A program made the translations under genes and the position numbers. Positions 42,533-52,700 of a stretch of DNA of 54,395 nucleotides are shown one piece after another (the stretch's first letter is position 1; each line of letters starts with the position of its first letter). Source of the stretch: Tautonia rosea (lineage in GTDB: Bacteria > Planctomycetota > Planctomycetia > Isosphaerales > Isosphaeraceae); assembly GCF_012958305.1 (NCBI RefSeq), contig NZ_JABBYO010000024.1, forward strand, positions 1 to 54,395. Reading direction: 5' to 3'. A model generated the notes under the pieces. The model made no database searches and had not been told where the DNA came from. It saw only the letters and a list, made by a program, of their open reading frames with translations.

Positions 42533-42937
42533 ATGAGTGATCGTGAGACACATGCCCCCAAAGGACCGGATGGCATCTTGCTCTGTCAGGATCTGATCTT
42601 CACGAGCAAGATCACCGGAACGGCCCGAGAGTTGGGTTATCGAGTCCTCGTCGCGGGGACGGACCCACTTGCTCAATCGATGCTCGAGCAGTGGCGCCCC
42701 AAAGTGGTTCTTGTCGACCTGTCCCATCCCCACTTTGCGAAACCAGACGTCCTGCTGGCTTATCGGAAAATCGTCCCGACGGCTCGTTTTCTCGCGTTCG
42801 GATCGCACGTGGATGTGAAATCCCTGTCGGCGGCGCGAGACGTTGGTTGCGATCCGGTCCTTCCTCGGAGTAAATTCACAGCTGAATTGCCGGAACTCAT
42901 CCAGACTTATCTTGGCGAGGCGTCCTGCGAGACTTGA
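42533..42937 (+). CDS. Receiver-like (CheY-fold) protein beside PII
   Basis: Protein of 134 aa of one domain with a response-regulator-like pattern: GILLCQDLIFTSKITGTARE, WRPKVVLVDLSHPHF (Asp in strand 3), then RFLAFGSHVDVKSL and a PVLPRSKFT end. The strand-1 acidic pair normally binding Mg is not obvious and strand-5 Lys lies in PRSK, so it may be a degenerate receiver that cannot be phosphorylated. It is in an operon-like arrangement with PII. Its end overlaps the alpha/beta hydrolase gene on the other strand by 31 nt. Function unknown. Confidence 0.65.
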   Translation: MSDRETHAPKGPDGILLCQDLIFTSKITGTARELGYRVLVAGTDPLAQSMLEQWRPKVVLVDLSHPHFAKPDVLLAYRKIVPTARFLAFGSHVDVKSLSAARDVGCDPVLPRSKFTAELPELIQTYLGEASCET

Positions 42938-43926
42938 TCGACCGAGGAACGATCTGCCTCATCGAGACGAGCAACGGCGACGACAATCGCCTGGACGAGT
43001 GCTCCTCGGAGCCGACGCTGAGGTCGGCCGGCGGGGAACCGATGGGTCAGATCCATGTGACTGACCTCCAGAATTCCGAGCCGAGTGCCCAGTTCGGGCA
43101 AGTACTGGTCTCCCGCAGCGACCAACCCGTCATTTGGCCCATAGTAGGCTTCGAGATAGCGAGCGACGGGGCGTCGGAAGGGAGGCTGTCGAGAGGGAGG
43201 GACGGTAGCCTCAATGTAAAACGTCCTAGGACTGACGATGGGAATCGCGGACCTTCGAGATGCAAGAAGCCGTTTCCAGAAGTGATCCGATGCATCGCTG
43301 GTCAGATCGACGATGCCTGAATGCTTCCCTCGTTCCAACTTTCGTGCTGCTGCATTGCGAAAGAGGTTTGCGAGGGCCCGCGCGGGAGGGGAGATTTTCC
43401 GATCCATCGGGACTCCACTTCCGAGCACGTAATCTGCCGCTCCGCTTCCACCGAAGGGACCTTGAACCAGGAACAATGCAATCACGCGTTCGCTGACGAA
43501 CTCGGCTTCGTGCAGGGCAAATGCAAGGGCGTCGCATGCCCCTCGACTGTGTCCGATCACCACGAGCGGTTCCGGACCTTGATCTGCAACCTTCTTGAAA
43601 GCGGCCCGGATCTCGTCCAGATTCTCTCGAAAGCTCGCATTTGAGCTGGGAGCAATGCGGTGAATTCGGTTCGAAGGGACTCCCATTGCTTCCAATTCCC
43701 GAACATTCTGATCGAGATAGCCAGGGGATCGCTCATTCATCAGGCCCAGCACGAAGATGTAACGAAAGCCCTGAATGCGTTTGGCAAGCGATTCATCCAG
43801 TTCGAGCGTGCCATCATACGAGGCTAAAAACAAATCTTGAAACTCGGATGGTTCAATTGTTGGAGCCGGGTGAACTCCTCCAAGCAGCAAGGCCGCTTTC
43901 AGCACGATGGATGGTGCCAACCCCAT
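42907..43926 (-). CDS. Alpha/beta hydrolase, probable exported lipase/esterase-like
   Basis: Protein of 339 aa. Hydrophobic start (MGLAPSIVLKAALLLGG) resembles a signal peptide. The fold has the nucleophile elbow VVIGHSRGACDALAF (Ser in GHSRG), an acidic residue in YGPNDGLVAAGD and catalytic His in EVSHMDLTHRF, an alpha/beta-hydrolase triad typical of lipases. Substrate unknown. Start ATG 43926 has GAGGGGA upstream. It converges on the PII/receiver genes and overlaps the receiver gene by 31 nt at the 3' ends. Confidence 0.75.
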   Translation of the reverse strand: MGLAPSIVLKAALLLGGVHPAPTIEPSEFQDLFLASYDGTLELDESLAKRIQGFRYIFVLGLMNERSPGYLDQNVRELEAMGVPSNRIHRIAPSSNASFRENLDEIRAAFKKVADQGPEPLVVIGHSRGACDALAFALHEAEFVSERVIALFLVQGPFGGSGAADYVLGSGVPMDRKISPPARALANLFRNAAARKLERGKHSGIVDLTSDASDHFWKRLLASRRSAIPIVSPRTFYIEATVPPSRQPPFRRPVARYLEAYYGPNDGLVAAGDQYLPELGTRLGILEVSHMDLTHRFPAGRPQRRLRGALVQAIVVAVARLDEADRSSVDQVSQDASPR

Positions 43927-44165
43927 AATGATCCCCTCTTGAGAATTCGTTCAGACTGTTCGCCTTGGATCAGGCCGGCCAATTCGTCTAGTGTAACGAG
44001 TCTTCGGAGATCGTTGGAAACCTTCTCACAAAATCACGGAGGTAGAAGAACTTCGCAAAATCGAGGCCGTACCGTTCAGTTCCATTCGTTGAAGGAACGA
44101 TTGCAAAACACGAAAGAGCGATAAGCCGGTCACCAAACGTTCGCTTCACTCAGGGAGAATTGAGG

Positions 44166-45536
44166 ATGAGTCTTAGGGATCGTATGGTTCGGAGTCTGTT
44201 CGTTGCCCTCGCCGTGGGGCTGGGATGGGGGATTCGAGGAGATTTTGGCCACTCGATCGGAGCCATGTATCCGGGGGCAGCACTTGGGCTAGCCGTGGCT
44301 TTTGTCAGTGGGCAGCGAGCGCTCTACCGGTGGATGCCGATCCTTGCAGCACTCTCAGCCATGGGAATCGGCTCGGGTGGTACCATGAGTTACGGCCTGC
44401 TTCATGGATACGCCCAGTCTGATACGTTTCTCAACTATGCCTACGGATTCTTGACCCTGTTCCTTCAAGGCTCTGCCTGGGGGACCTTTGGTGGGGCCTT
44501 GATCGGGTTGATGCTCGAACGGAAACCATTGCGAACCAGTGAGTGGCTTGGTCTCCTTGGTAGTGTATTTGTCGGGGGATGGGTTGTTTCTCTGGTCGTG
44601 GTCAATTTTCTGGGATTTCAGATCAATCCCCCTCGGAACAACATCTCCATCGTCTTCATGGGAGCGGCGATTGGTCAGTTGATCTGGCTTGCGCTCAACA
44701 AGAAATCCGATGGTTTACGTGGGGCCGTTCTCGGTTATCTGGGATTTGGCCTGGGCATGGCCGGAGGAAGACTGATCGGAAATCTCTCCAATGCGCTTCA
44801 AGGAGTCTATGGGTATCAGATTAATCACTGGAATGTGATGGAAGTCAGTTGCGGCATGATTGGGGGGTTCATGTTCTGCTTCGGCATGGTCAACCGATCG
44901 TATCCGGAGCCTTCCGAAGATTCTAACATTCGTCTCGCTTCGTTTTACGGCATTTTGACAGTCCTGGGATTCCTTCCACTCTGGCATCGATTGGCTCGGA
45001 TTCAACCTGAGGAAAAACTCGCAAGCTGGTCGGAGACATTGGCGACGGAAGGTTGGGATGGTCCCGATCAACTCGCACAGCTTGTGCTCATGATGATCAA
45101 CGGAGTTTGCATTCTTGGATTTGTTGGAGTTGCCGTCTGGTCGTTCCTTCACTTTCGACGCAATCAACGGTGGCCTGCATTTCCGGTTCTTTGGCTATCG
45201 TTCACCATGTTACTTTTTCAGAATCTTAATGCCCTCTACTTTTTCAAAGCTCCAAGAACGAACGAGATCAATATGCACACGGTCTTCTGGGTCATGCTGG
45301 CCCTGATGATCGGTTATGTGGGCTTCGCTAGACCCAATTCCGTCATGAACCATCGGCATGACACGGAAGGTGATCGTGAACGATTCCCCTGGTTTGGGTG
45401 GATCGCGACAGGGATTCTCGGAATGGCACTGATCGTCTTTCTTGCGGGATTCATTAATGGGGAAACGACCATGGGGTCGGCCAACACGCGATGGCCGGAC
45501 TGGTCCTGGCGTGATGGACCGTTCCCCGGACGATAA
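44166..45536 (+). CDS. Polytopic membrane protein of unknown function
   Basis: Protein of 456 aa with about 11-12 hydrophobic segments (LFVALAVGLGWGIRGDFGHS, LGLAVAFVSG, LNYAYGFLTLFLQGSAWG, FGGALIGLML, LLGSVFVGGWVVSLVVVNFL, GAVLGYLGFGLGMAGGRLIG, and three near the C-terminus). A conserved-looking acidic GDFGHSIGAMYPGAALG opening and a HRLARIQPEEK loop are notable. No transporter or enzyme family recognised. Start ATG 44166 with GGGAG about 10 nt upstream; TTG 44160 is in frame two codons earlier. It stands alone after the alpha/beta hydrolase gene (divergent, 239 nt gap). Confidence 0.65.
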   Translation: MSLRDRMVRSLFVALAVGLGWGIRGDFGHSIGAMYPGAALGLAVAFVSGQRALYRWMPILAALSAMGIGSGGTMSYGLLHGYAQSDTFLNYAYGFLTLFLQGSAWGTFGGALIGLMLERKPLRTSEWLGLLGSVFVGGWVVSLVVVNFLGFQINPPRNNISIVFMGAAIGQLIWLALNKKSDGLRGAVLGYLGFGLGMAGGRLIGNLSNALQGVYGYQINHWNVMEVSCGMIGGFMFCFGMVNRSYPEPSEDSNIRLASFYGILTVLGFLPLWHRLARIQPEEKLASWSETLATEGWDGPDQLAQLVLMMINGVCILGFVGVAVWSFLHFRRNQRWPAFPVLWLSFTMLLFQNLNALYFFKAPRTNEINMHTVFWVMLALMIGYVGFARPNSVMNHRHDTEGDRERFPWFGWIATGILGMALIVFLAGFINGETTMGSANTRWPDWSWRDGPFPGR

Positions 45537-46290
45537 GCGCAGAGGTTGATTGGTTGCTGGTTGCTCGAAGAGATGTGTAAACACGCAAAAACATGACGTG
45601 ATTGCGTCACAATTTTCGTCTCTTTTTTTAATCGTTGAGCCATTCTTTCGACCTCTTGGGGGAGACGATCTACCACTCCCCCTTTTCCCGTCGGTACCTC
45701 CCAGAAAGAGCCGACCTTGGTCGGAAGTCTTTCGATTGCACAATGGAGAGGGATGGAGCCACCGTTTCGCCTTCATCGTTGTGATGCGAGCAAGGACAAT
45801 CGATTTCGCGATCGACCTGAGGTGATTGGTCGAACCATTTCAGGTCGCTCAGGTTCAACGCCCTCTCGGGGTCGAACTGGATCGAGTTATCGGTTGCAGA
45901 TCGAGGGTCTGATCAATTGCCCACTTGAATCTCGGAGCGTCCATAGGGGTCGACGCGAATGGATGCGTTCCGACCCGGAGACGGAAGGGTCAGCAACTGA
46001 GGAGGACCGTTGCGTGCTCTACCCTCTTCAGAGACCTCGAGAACCTGTACGATTCTCCTGGAGAAAGGTGGCAATCCTCTGGAGACCCAGGACGCGATTT
46101 GATTCTGTTTGGGTGCATCAAGTAAGTTCGGGCCGGAGATCGAGTTTTCGAGCATTCGTGAATTTGCTCGGTTTCATCAAACACTTGATCGCGAGGCCGA
46201 GGAACAGTTCGTTGACGTCCCAGTCGATTCCGCCGATCCTTGAGACAGCAATTGTGAGCCTGATTCAGCGTCTTCGACAAGGAAACCAAC
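45537..46290. other. 754-bp gap with a weak terminator, no gene
   Basis: A short stem TGACG (45594-45598) and CGTCA (45605-45609) followed by a T-run (45622-45628) may end the membrane protein transcript. The remaining open frames have poor codon use and no ribosome site. A ribosome site AAGGAAA precedes the next gene at 46291. Confidence 0.4.
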
Positions 46291-47277
46291 ATGCTTCATC
46301 TCATGCTCGCTGCATGCGCATTGGCCGTTGCTCAACAGGGTCCTGGATCTGTTCGAGGTGTTTGTCTCGAACCTGGTCAGTGTGAGTTTGACGATGCATT
46401 GAAGCAAAAACTTCAGAATATGATCGTTTATCACAGTTTTTCTCTCTCTGAAATGGCGTTGGCGACAGGACGACCCATTGACGTGATTCAGCGTGCAATC
46501 GATCATTTCAGGCTATCGTCAGAGACACAACCTGAGCTGCCAGAGGACGGCACAATTCTCGTGCTTCCATATCCCGGAGGAAGACATCCGCGGATTGGAT
46601 TTCTCGATGGGGCACGAGATCCCCGGAGCGATACCAAGGTCTCCCTCGTTTCCCCCTGGGCAGAGCGGGAGTATGTCGTCGTCGATCTTCCCGAAGCGAT
46701 TTGGTGGGAGGACGAGCTTCTCTTTTTGGCCCATACCCACATCCCTACCTTGTGGACCAAGGCCGGAATTGAGTTGCCGGACGAACCCTGGGTCGTCCAA
46801 CCGGATCGATCGCTCTCGAATCAACGAACCCTGCCCAATGGCGTCACGATTTCCGCGACGATACGTCCCATCCACCAGGGGGCGATGATAGAGCTAGGTC
46901 TCACCAATCACGGCGAGGAGCCTCTACGAAATCTTCGTGCTCAAGTGTGTGTGTTGCTTCGAGGACTCTCGGAATTTCGTCAACAATCCACCGAGTTCAC
47001 CACGTTGCAGTCTCCTTACGCCGTGCGTCGGTCCAGGCAAACCCCGAATCATTGGCTCGTTACTGCATGGAACGATTGTCATCGCGCATGGACGAACCCG
47101 GACTGTCCGTGCCTGCATTCTGATCCGGCCTTCCCCGATTGTCTCCCGGGCGAAACCGTCCGAGCGCGAGGCGTGATCGCGTTTGTGGAAGCAGATGACG
47201 TTCAGACTGCCATCCAGTCCGTCGAGCAACTCGATTGGGCCGATCCCTCAGCCGGCTCTACCACCAAGGCACCATGA
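46291..47277 (+). CDS. Exported hypothetical protein
   Basis: Protein of 328 aa. A short N-terminal hydrophobic stretch MLHLMLAACALAVAQQ is a likely signal. The mature protein is not recognised: ALKQKLQNMIVYHSFSLSEM near the start, then a beta-rich body with four tryptophans (AIWWEDELLF, DWADPS) and a GVTISATIRPIHQGAMIELG run that resembles an Ig-like beta domain; a late Cys-rich WNDCHRAWTNPDCPCLHSDP. It has a good ribosome site (AAGGAAA) and precedes glgE by 429 nt. Role unknown. Confidence 0.6.
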   Translation: MLHLMLAACALAVAQQGPGSVRGVCLEPGQCEFDDALKQKLQNMIVYHSFSLSEMALATGRPIDVIQRAIDHFRLSSETQPELPEDGTILVLPYPGGRHPRIGFLDGARDPRSDTKVSLVSPWAEREYVVVDLPEAIWWEDELLFLAHTHIPTLWTKAGIELPDEPWVVQPDRSLSNQRTLPNGVTISATIRPIHQGAMIELGLTNHGEEPLRNLRAQVCVLLRGLSEFRQQSTEFTTLQSPYAVRRSRQTPNHWLVTAWNDCHRAWTNPDCPCLHSDPAFPDCLPGETVRARGVIAFVEADDVQTAIQSVEQLDWADPSAGSTTKAP

Positions 47278-47706
47278 TGGCGTGTCGGATGAGCGTCTTC
47301 GTTGTGGTACGTTTCTTGCACGAGTCGTGCAATTCAGCTTCTGCACGAGTCAATGACTGGAGCAGGCCGGATGGACAGTGTGCCGCGTCGATGGACCGCT
47401 TCGCGAAAGAGCCGTCCTGCAATCGAACAGGAGAGACATTGACCACGTCCGTTTCGGAACTCAACATAGTGCCCGGACCTGCCTGGTTTGCGGAAGTCCA
47501 ATGAAGTGAACGTGACCTGAACGTTGGGTCGCTTTCGCAGTTTTCCTCGGAATCGTTGATGGGTGACCGTTGATTTGATGACGAGTGCGAGGTTTAGAAC
47601 CTATTGTGCTCAACTTCATCGTTTCTTCCCACCGGGCTCGGCTTCAATGAATTGAAGACCGACCAGGCGATTCACATCATCCCACCACCTTCGAGCCACG
47701 AGACAG
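47278..47706. other. Gap upstream of glgE
   Basis: No gene supported. The only clear feature is an inverted repeat at 47316-47332, listed separately. Confidence 0.5.
47316..47332. promoter_or_regulatory. TTGCACGA-g-TCGTGCAA inverted repeat
   Basis: Two perfect 8-bp half-sites with a single-base centre, followed by another half-site TGCACGAGTC from 47342. The shape fits a dimeric regulator. It lies 375 nt upstream of glgE, inside the gap after the exported hypothetical gene; a link to glgE/treS control is possible but not shown. Confidence 0.35.
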
Positions 47707-49692
47707 ATGACAGCGACCCTTCGGAGTTCCCCAATCGACTCCTCTCGGACACGAGCCCCTTCGAGGATCATCATCGAGGGCGTGACCCCGCAGATCGATG
47801 CCGGACGGTTCCCAATCAAGCGGACCGTAGGGGAATCGGTGGTTGTGGGAGCCGATATTTTCGCTGAAGGGCATGACATCCTTCGTGTCATACTTCGGTT
47901 CCGATTCGAAGGGGAGAATTGGACCGAGCGTTCCATGACCCCGCTTGGCAACGACCGATGGGAAGCGCAGTTTCTTGTGGATCGCCTGGGTCTGTACGAA
48001 TATACGATCGAAGCATGGGTTGATCGGTTTTCGACCTGGCGTGACGAAATCTCGAAGAAGAGTGCGGCGGGACAGGATATTGGAAGTGAATTGTTGGAAG
48101 GTGCGGAGTTGGTTCGACTCGCTTCCGAGCGAGCCGAGGGACATGCCATTCAGTGGCTTTCGGAGCGAGCTGATGCCATTCGATTGCCAGGCGATCAGGT
48201 TCCTCGAACAGCCCTCGCGCTCGATCCCCAGCTTGCCGAGTTGATGGAACGATACACCGATCGAAGTGGGGGAGCGAGCTTCGAGAAAGCGCTGGGAGTT
48301 GTTGTGGATCCCGTCATCGCCCGGTTCGGCGCCTGGTATGAAATGTTCCCTCGGTCGGCCTCGCAGGAGCCGGGGCGGCATGGCACATTCCGCGATGTCG
48401 AGGCCAGGTTGCCTTATGTGGCGTCGATGGGATTTGACGTGCTGTATCTTCCTCCCATTCACCCCATCGGCCACAGCTTTCGCAAAGGTCCGAATAATAC
48501 CCTCTCCGCTGGTCCTGAAGATCCTGGGAGCCCCTGGGCGATCGGTTCGCCGGAGGGTGGGCACACGGCGATCCATCCTGAACTGGGAACCATCGCCGAC
48601 TTCGATCGCCTGGTCGAAGCCGCCGCAGCGCGAGGGATCAAGATCGCGCTCGATATCGCATTCCAGTGCTCGCCGGATCATCCGTATGTTCGGGACCATC
48701 CCGAGTGGTTCCGTCATCGCCCCGATGGAACGATCAAGTACGCGGAGAATCCCCCCAAAAAATACCAGGACATTTATCCCCTGGAATTCGATGGTCCTGA
48801 CTGGCAACGGCTCTGGGAAGAACTTAGAAACGTTTTTCTCTACTGGATAAATCATGGTGTGACGATCTTTCGCGTCGACAATCCTCACACGAAACCATTT
48901 CGCTTTTGGGACTGGTGCATTGCGGAGGTGAAGCAACGGTGCCCTGAGGCCGTCTTTCTCTCCGAAGCATTCACCCGGCCAAAGATGATGAAGCGGTTGG
49001 CCAAAGGAGGATTTACACAGAGTTATACTTATTTTACTTGGCGAAACTCCAAGGAGGGTTTGACTGAATACCTGACCGAACTGACCACGACCGAATGTCG
49101 CGAATACATGCGGCCGAACTTCTTTGCCAACACCCCAGACATCCTTCATGAGTATTTGCAAACAGGGGGGCCGGCCGCATTCAAAGCTCGTCTGATTCTG
49201 GCCTCTACGTTGACCTCGACCTACGGGATTTATGGTCCGCCGTTCGAGCAATGTCTTGGCACTCCCTTGCGTCCAGGATCTGAAGAATATCTTGATACCG
49301 AGAAATTTCAGATTCGCCACTGGAATCTCAATGCGCCTGGGAACCTTAGCGAGCTCATTGGAACGATCAACCGCATTCGGAAGGAACACATTGCCTTCCA
49401 ATCCGACTGGAACCTGAGATTTCACAAAATCGATAACGAAAAGATGTTGGTCTACAGTAAAGCAACGCACGATCGATCCGACGTGATGCTGGTTGTGGTG
49501 AACCTGGACCCGTACAACACCCAATCGGGCTGGGTCGATCTCTCGCTCGAAGAGCTCGGAGTCTTTGAGGGGGACACCTTCAGAGTTCATGATCTACTCG
49601 CGAGTGAACACTATTCATGGCGAGGGTCACACAATTTCGTTATGCTCGACCCGCACCGCATGCCGGCTCATCTCTTCCATTTGACCCGCTGA
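47707..49692 (+). CDS. glgE: Alpha-1,4-glucan:maltose-1-phosphate maltosyltransferase (GlgE)
   Basis: Protein of 661 aa, GH13_3 family, transferring maltosyl units from maltose-1-phosphate to alpha-1,4-glucans. N-terminal carbohydrate-binding-like domain (IIEGVTPQIDAGRFPIKRTV) and a helical insert (residues 120-165). The (beta/alpha)8 barrel has VLYLPPIHPIGHSFRKGPNN, GGHTAIHPELGTIADFDRLV, nucleophile Asp 391 in FRVDNPHTKPF and acid/base Glu 420 in LSEAFTRPK (these match Asp394 and Glu423 of the Streptomyces enzyme, counted by hand). Start ATG 47707. It is 49 nt before treS-mak, so probably one operon. Cytoplasmic. It makes glucan from trehalose through maltose-1-phosphate without ADP-glucose. 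Confidence 0.93.
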   Translation: MTATLRSSPIDSSRTRAPSRIIIEGVTPQIDAGRFPIKRTVGESVVVGADIFAEGHDILRVILRFRFEGENWTERSMTPLGNDRWEAQFLVDRLGLYEYTIEAWVDRFSTWRDEISKKSAAGQDIGSELLEGAELVRLASERAEGHAIQWLSERADAIRLPGDQVPRTALALDPQLAELMERYTDRSGGASFEKALGVVVDPVIARFGAWYEMFPRSASQEPGRHGTFRDVEARLPYVASMGFDVLYLPPIHPIGHSFRKGPNNTLSAGPEDPGSPWAIGSPEGGHTAIHPELGTIADFDRLVEAAAARGIKIALDIAFQCSPDHPYVRDHPEWFRHRPDGTIKYAENPPKKYQDIYPLEFDGPDWQRLWEELRNVFLYWINHGVTIFRVDNPHTKPFRFWDWCIAEVKQRCPEAVFLSEAFTRPKMMKRLAKGGFTQSYTYFTWRNSKEGLTEYLTELTTTECREYMRPNFFANTPDILHEYLQTGGPAAFKARLILASTLTSTYGIYGPPFEQCLGTPLRPGSEEYLDTEKFQIRHWNLNAPGNLSELIGTINRIRKEHIAFQSDWNLRFHKIDNEKMLVYSKATHDRSDVMLVVVNLDPYNTQSGWVDLSLEELGVFEGDTFRVHDLLASEHYSWRGSHNFVMLDPHRMPAHLFHLTR

Positions 49693-49741
49693 TTCACACC
49701 CCAACAACCTGATCTCACGCCTCGGATTACCAGGTATCTCC

Positions 49742-52700
49742 ATGTCTTCATCGATGATTTCCGACTCGCTCTGGTACAAAGATGCGATTATTTATGAACT
49801 TCATGTTCGTTCGTTTTTTGATAGTAACCATGATGGGATCGGTGATTTTCCAGGGCTGACGGAGAAACTCGATTATCTCCAGGATCTGGGTATCACCTCC
49901 ATTTGGATCTTACCGTTTTATCCATCACCGTTGAAGGATGATGGATATGATATTGCGAACTATCGTAGTATCAATCCATCGTATGGGTCTCGCCGAGACT
50001 TCAAAGTATTCGTAAGAGAGGCCCATCGGCGCGGCCTTCGAGTCATCAATGAGCTTGTGATCAACCATACGTCTGACCAGCATTCCTGGTTTCAGGCGGC
50101 ACGTCAGGCTCCCAAAGGATCAAAGAAAAGGGACTTCTACGTCTGGAGTGACACGGATGAGCGTTATCAGGATGCAAGGATTATCTTTACCGACACGGAG
50201 AAATCAAACTGGACCTGGGATCCAGTTGCTCAGCAATATTTCTGGCATCGATTCTTCAGTCATCAACCTGATTTAAACTTTGATAATCCTCATGTGCTCC
50301 AGGCCGTTATCCGGATCATGCGATTCTGGTTTGACATGGGAGTGGATGGCATGCGTCTTGACGCAATTCCTTATCTCATCGAACGGGACGGAACAAACTG
50401 CGAGAATTTGCCCGAAACGCATCAAATTTTAAAAAAACTCCGATCGGCGCTTGATGCAAACTATCGAGACAAGATGTTCCTGGCCGAGGCAAACCAGTGG
50501 CCCGACGATGTACGGCCCTACTTCGGTGATGGGGACGAATGCCACATGGCATTCCATTTTCCTGTGATGCCACGGATCTTCATGGCGGTCCGCCAGGAAG
50601 ATCGCACACCGATTGTGGAAATCATGGAACGAACGCCCGATATTCCAGAAAATTGTCAATGGGCGATGTTTCTCCGTAATCACGATGAACTCACGCTTGA
50701 AATGGTCACTGATGAAGAACGGGACTACATGTACAATGAATATGCCGCTGACCCGCAAGCTCGAATCAATCTCGGAATTCGGCGTAGACTAGCTCCTCTT
50801 GTAAATTACAGTCGAAGACGTCTGGAATTGCTGAACAGCTTGCTCCTCTCATTCCCTGGAACCCCCGTCATCTATTATGGTGACGAGATCGGCATGGGAG
50901 ATAATATTTATCTTGGTGATCGTAATGGTGTTCGGACTCCGATGCAATGGAGTGGTGACCGGAATGCCGGGTTCTCCCGGGCCGATTTTGCACGCCTCTT
51001 TGCTCCACCGATCATGGACCCGATTACGGGTTATCAAGCCATCAATGTCGAAGCACAACAACGTGATCCGTCCAGTTTGCTGAACTGGATGAAACGCATG
51101 ATCGCTCTACGAAAACGGTATCGGGCGTTTGGACGGGGAACAATGGAATTCCTCAAACCCGCAAATCGTAAGGTACTTGCTTACGTTCGTCGTTACAAAG
51201 ATGATATTATTCTTTGTATTGCAAACCTTTCACGTTTTGTTCAGCCATGTGAACTTGACCTCTCCCAGTTTCAAGGGATGCGTCCGGTTGAGATGCTCGG
51301 GAATACTGAGTTCCCCAGAATCGGCGAACTTCCGTACTTTCTCACACTGGGACCCCATGCCTTTTACTGGTTTACTCTTCACCGAACAGGTGAACCGACG
51401 GTTCTTGACCTGACCCCGACGGGCCCCGAAGAGACAACCGTCCCGACCATTGCACTTGAGGGAGGGTGGGACACCTTACTCCGAGGAAGCTCTCGAAGAA
51501 GACTACAATCGGAGGTTATTCCTGCGTTTCTCAGGCGTCAGCGATGGTTTGCTGGGAAGGCTCGGAAGTTTCGATCGGTGGAGATCCTCGACTCAACCCA
51601 CGCGAAAAACCTTCCCGAACGAACGACCATCGTCACCATTGAAGTCCGGTATGATGACGGACATGTCGAAATGTATGCCCTGCCGCTAGGCATCGCGACT
51701 GGAGCAGGAGGATTTGATCTTGTCGCACAAGTTCCGAAGTTTGTCCTTGCAATCCTCGAGGGTTCTGAAGGCCAGGCTGTCCTCCACGATGCGATTGCAG
51801 ATGATACGTTTTGCCTGACGTTGCTTGATGCGGTCCGACACCGAAAGGAATTCAGCTCCTCCGCTGGCCGGTTCCGAGCCGAGCCAACATCGGCCCTTGC
51901 CGAAACACTGGGAAGTCCGGAGGTCGACCTCAAGCCAAAGCGAACGACTGGAGAGCAGAGCAACACCAGTGTGATCTTTGGTCACCGACTGATCATGAAG
52001 CTTTTTCGACGGATTGAGTCAGGTACCAACCCTGAGCTTGAGATTGGTCGAGCATTAACGGAAAAAACCAGCTTCGAACACTTCCCGAGACTTGCCGGGT
52101 CGATTGAATATCGTCGCCCTGACACGGAACCCACAACCATCGCTGTCTTTCAAGAATTGGTTTCCTTTCAGTCAGTGGGTTGGGAACACGCTCTCGATGA
52201 GCTCTCGCGTTATTATGAACTGATCTTGAGTCGGCCCGAGCTAGAGCCTCCTGCGATTGAAGCGTTGGGTCCACTCGGTCTTGTGGGACTTGAATCACCT
52301 GAGGTCGTTCGAGAAACCGTTGGCGTTTACCAATCAGCCGCGGCAACCCTCGGTAAACGAACAGCAGAATTGCACCGAGCTCTTGCGAGTTTGAGCGGTG
52401 AACCTGAGTTTGCTCCCGAACCCACACGTGAAAATGACCGTCTTGAACTTGCTCAGGCCATCAGGGCTCAGGTTGAAAGCGCATTGACACTTCTCCGGAA
52501 TCGAGTGTCAACGCTTCCGAATGGGATTGAGTCACTTGCTCGTCGTGTGCTCGAGGCAGAGAACGCAATTACTGCACCGCTTGAGTTCCTTCCACAAGCA
52601 CCGATTGACGCTCCACGCATCCGGGTTCACGGTGATTATCACCTCGGTCAGGTCCTATGGTCTCTAAACGATTATGTTATTCTTGATTTCGAGGGTGAGC

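Noticed and set aside
45717-46385. 222-residue plus-strand frame
   Set aside because: Arg/Ser-rich, no ribosome site, and runs into the better-supported gene at 46291 in another frame.
47677-49590. 637-residue minus-strand open frame
   Set aside because: Antisense to glgE, whose catalytic residues are intact.
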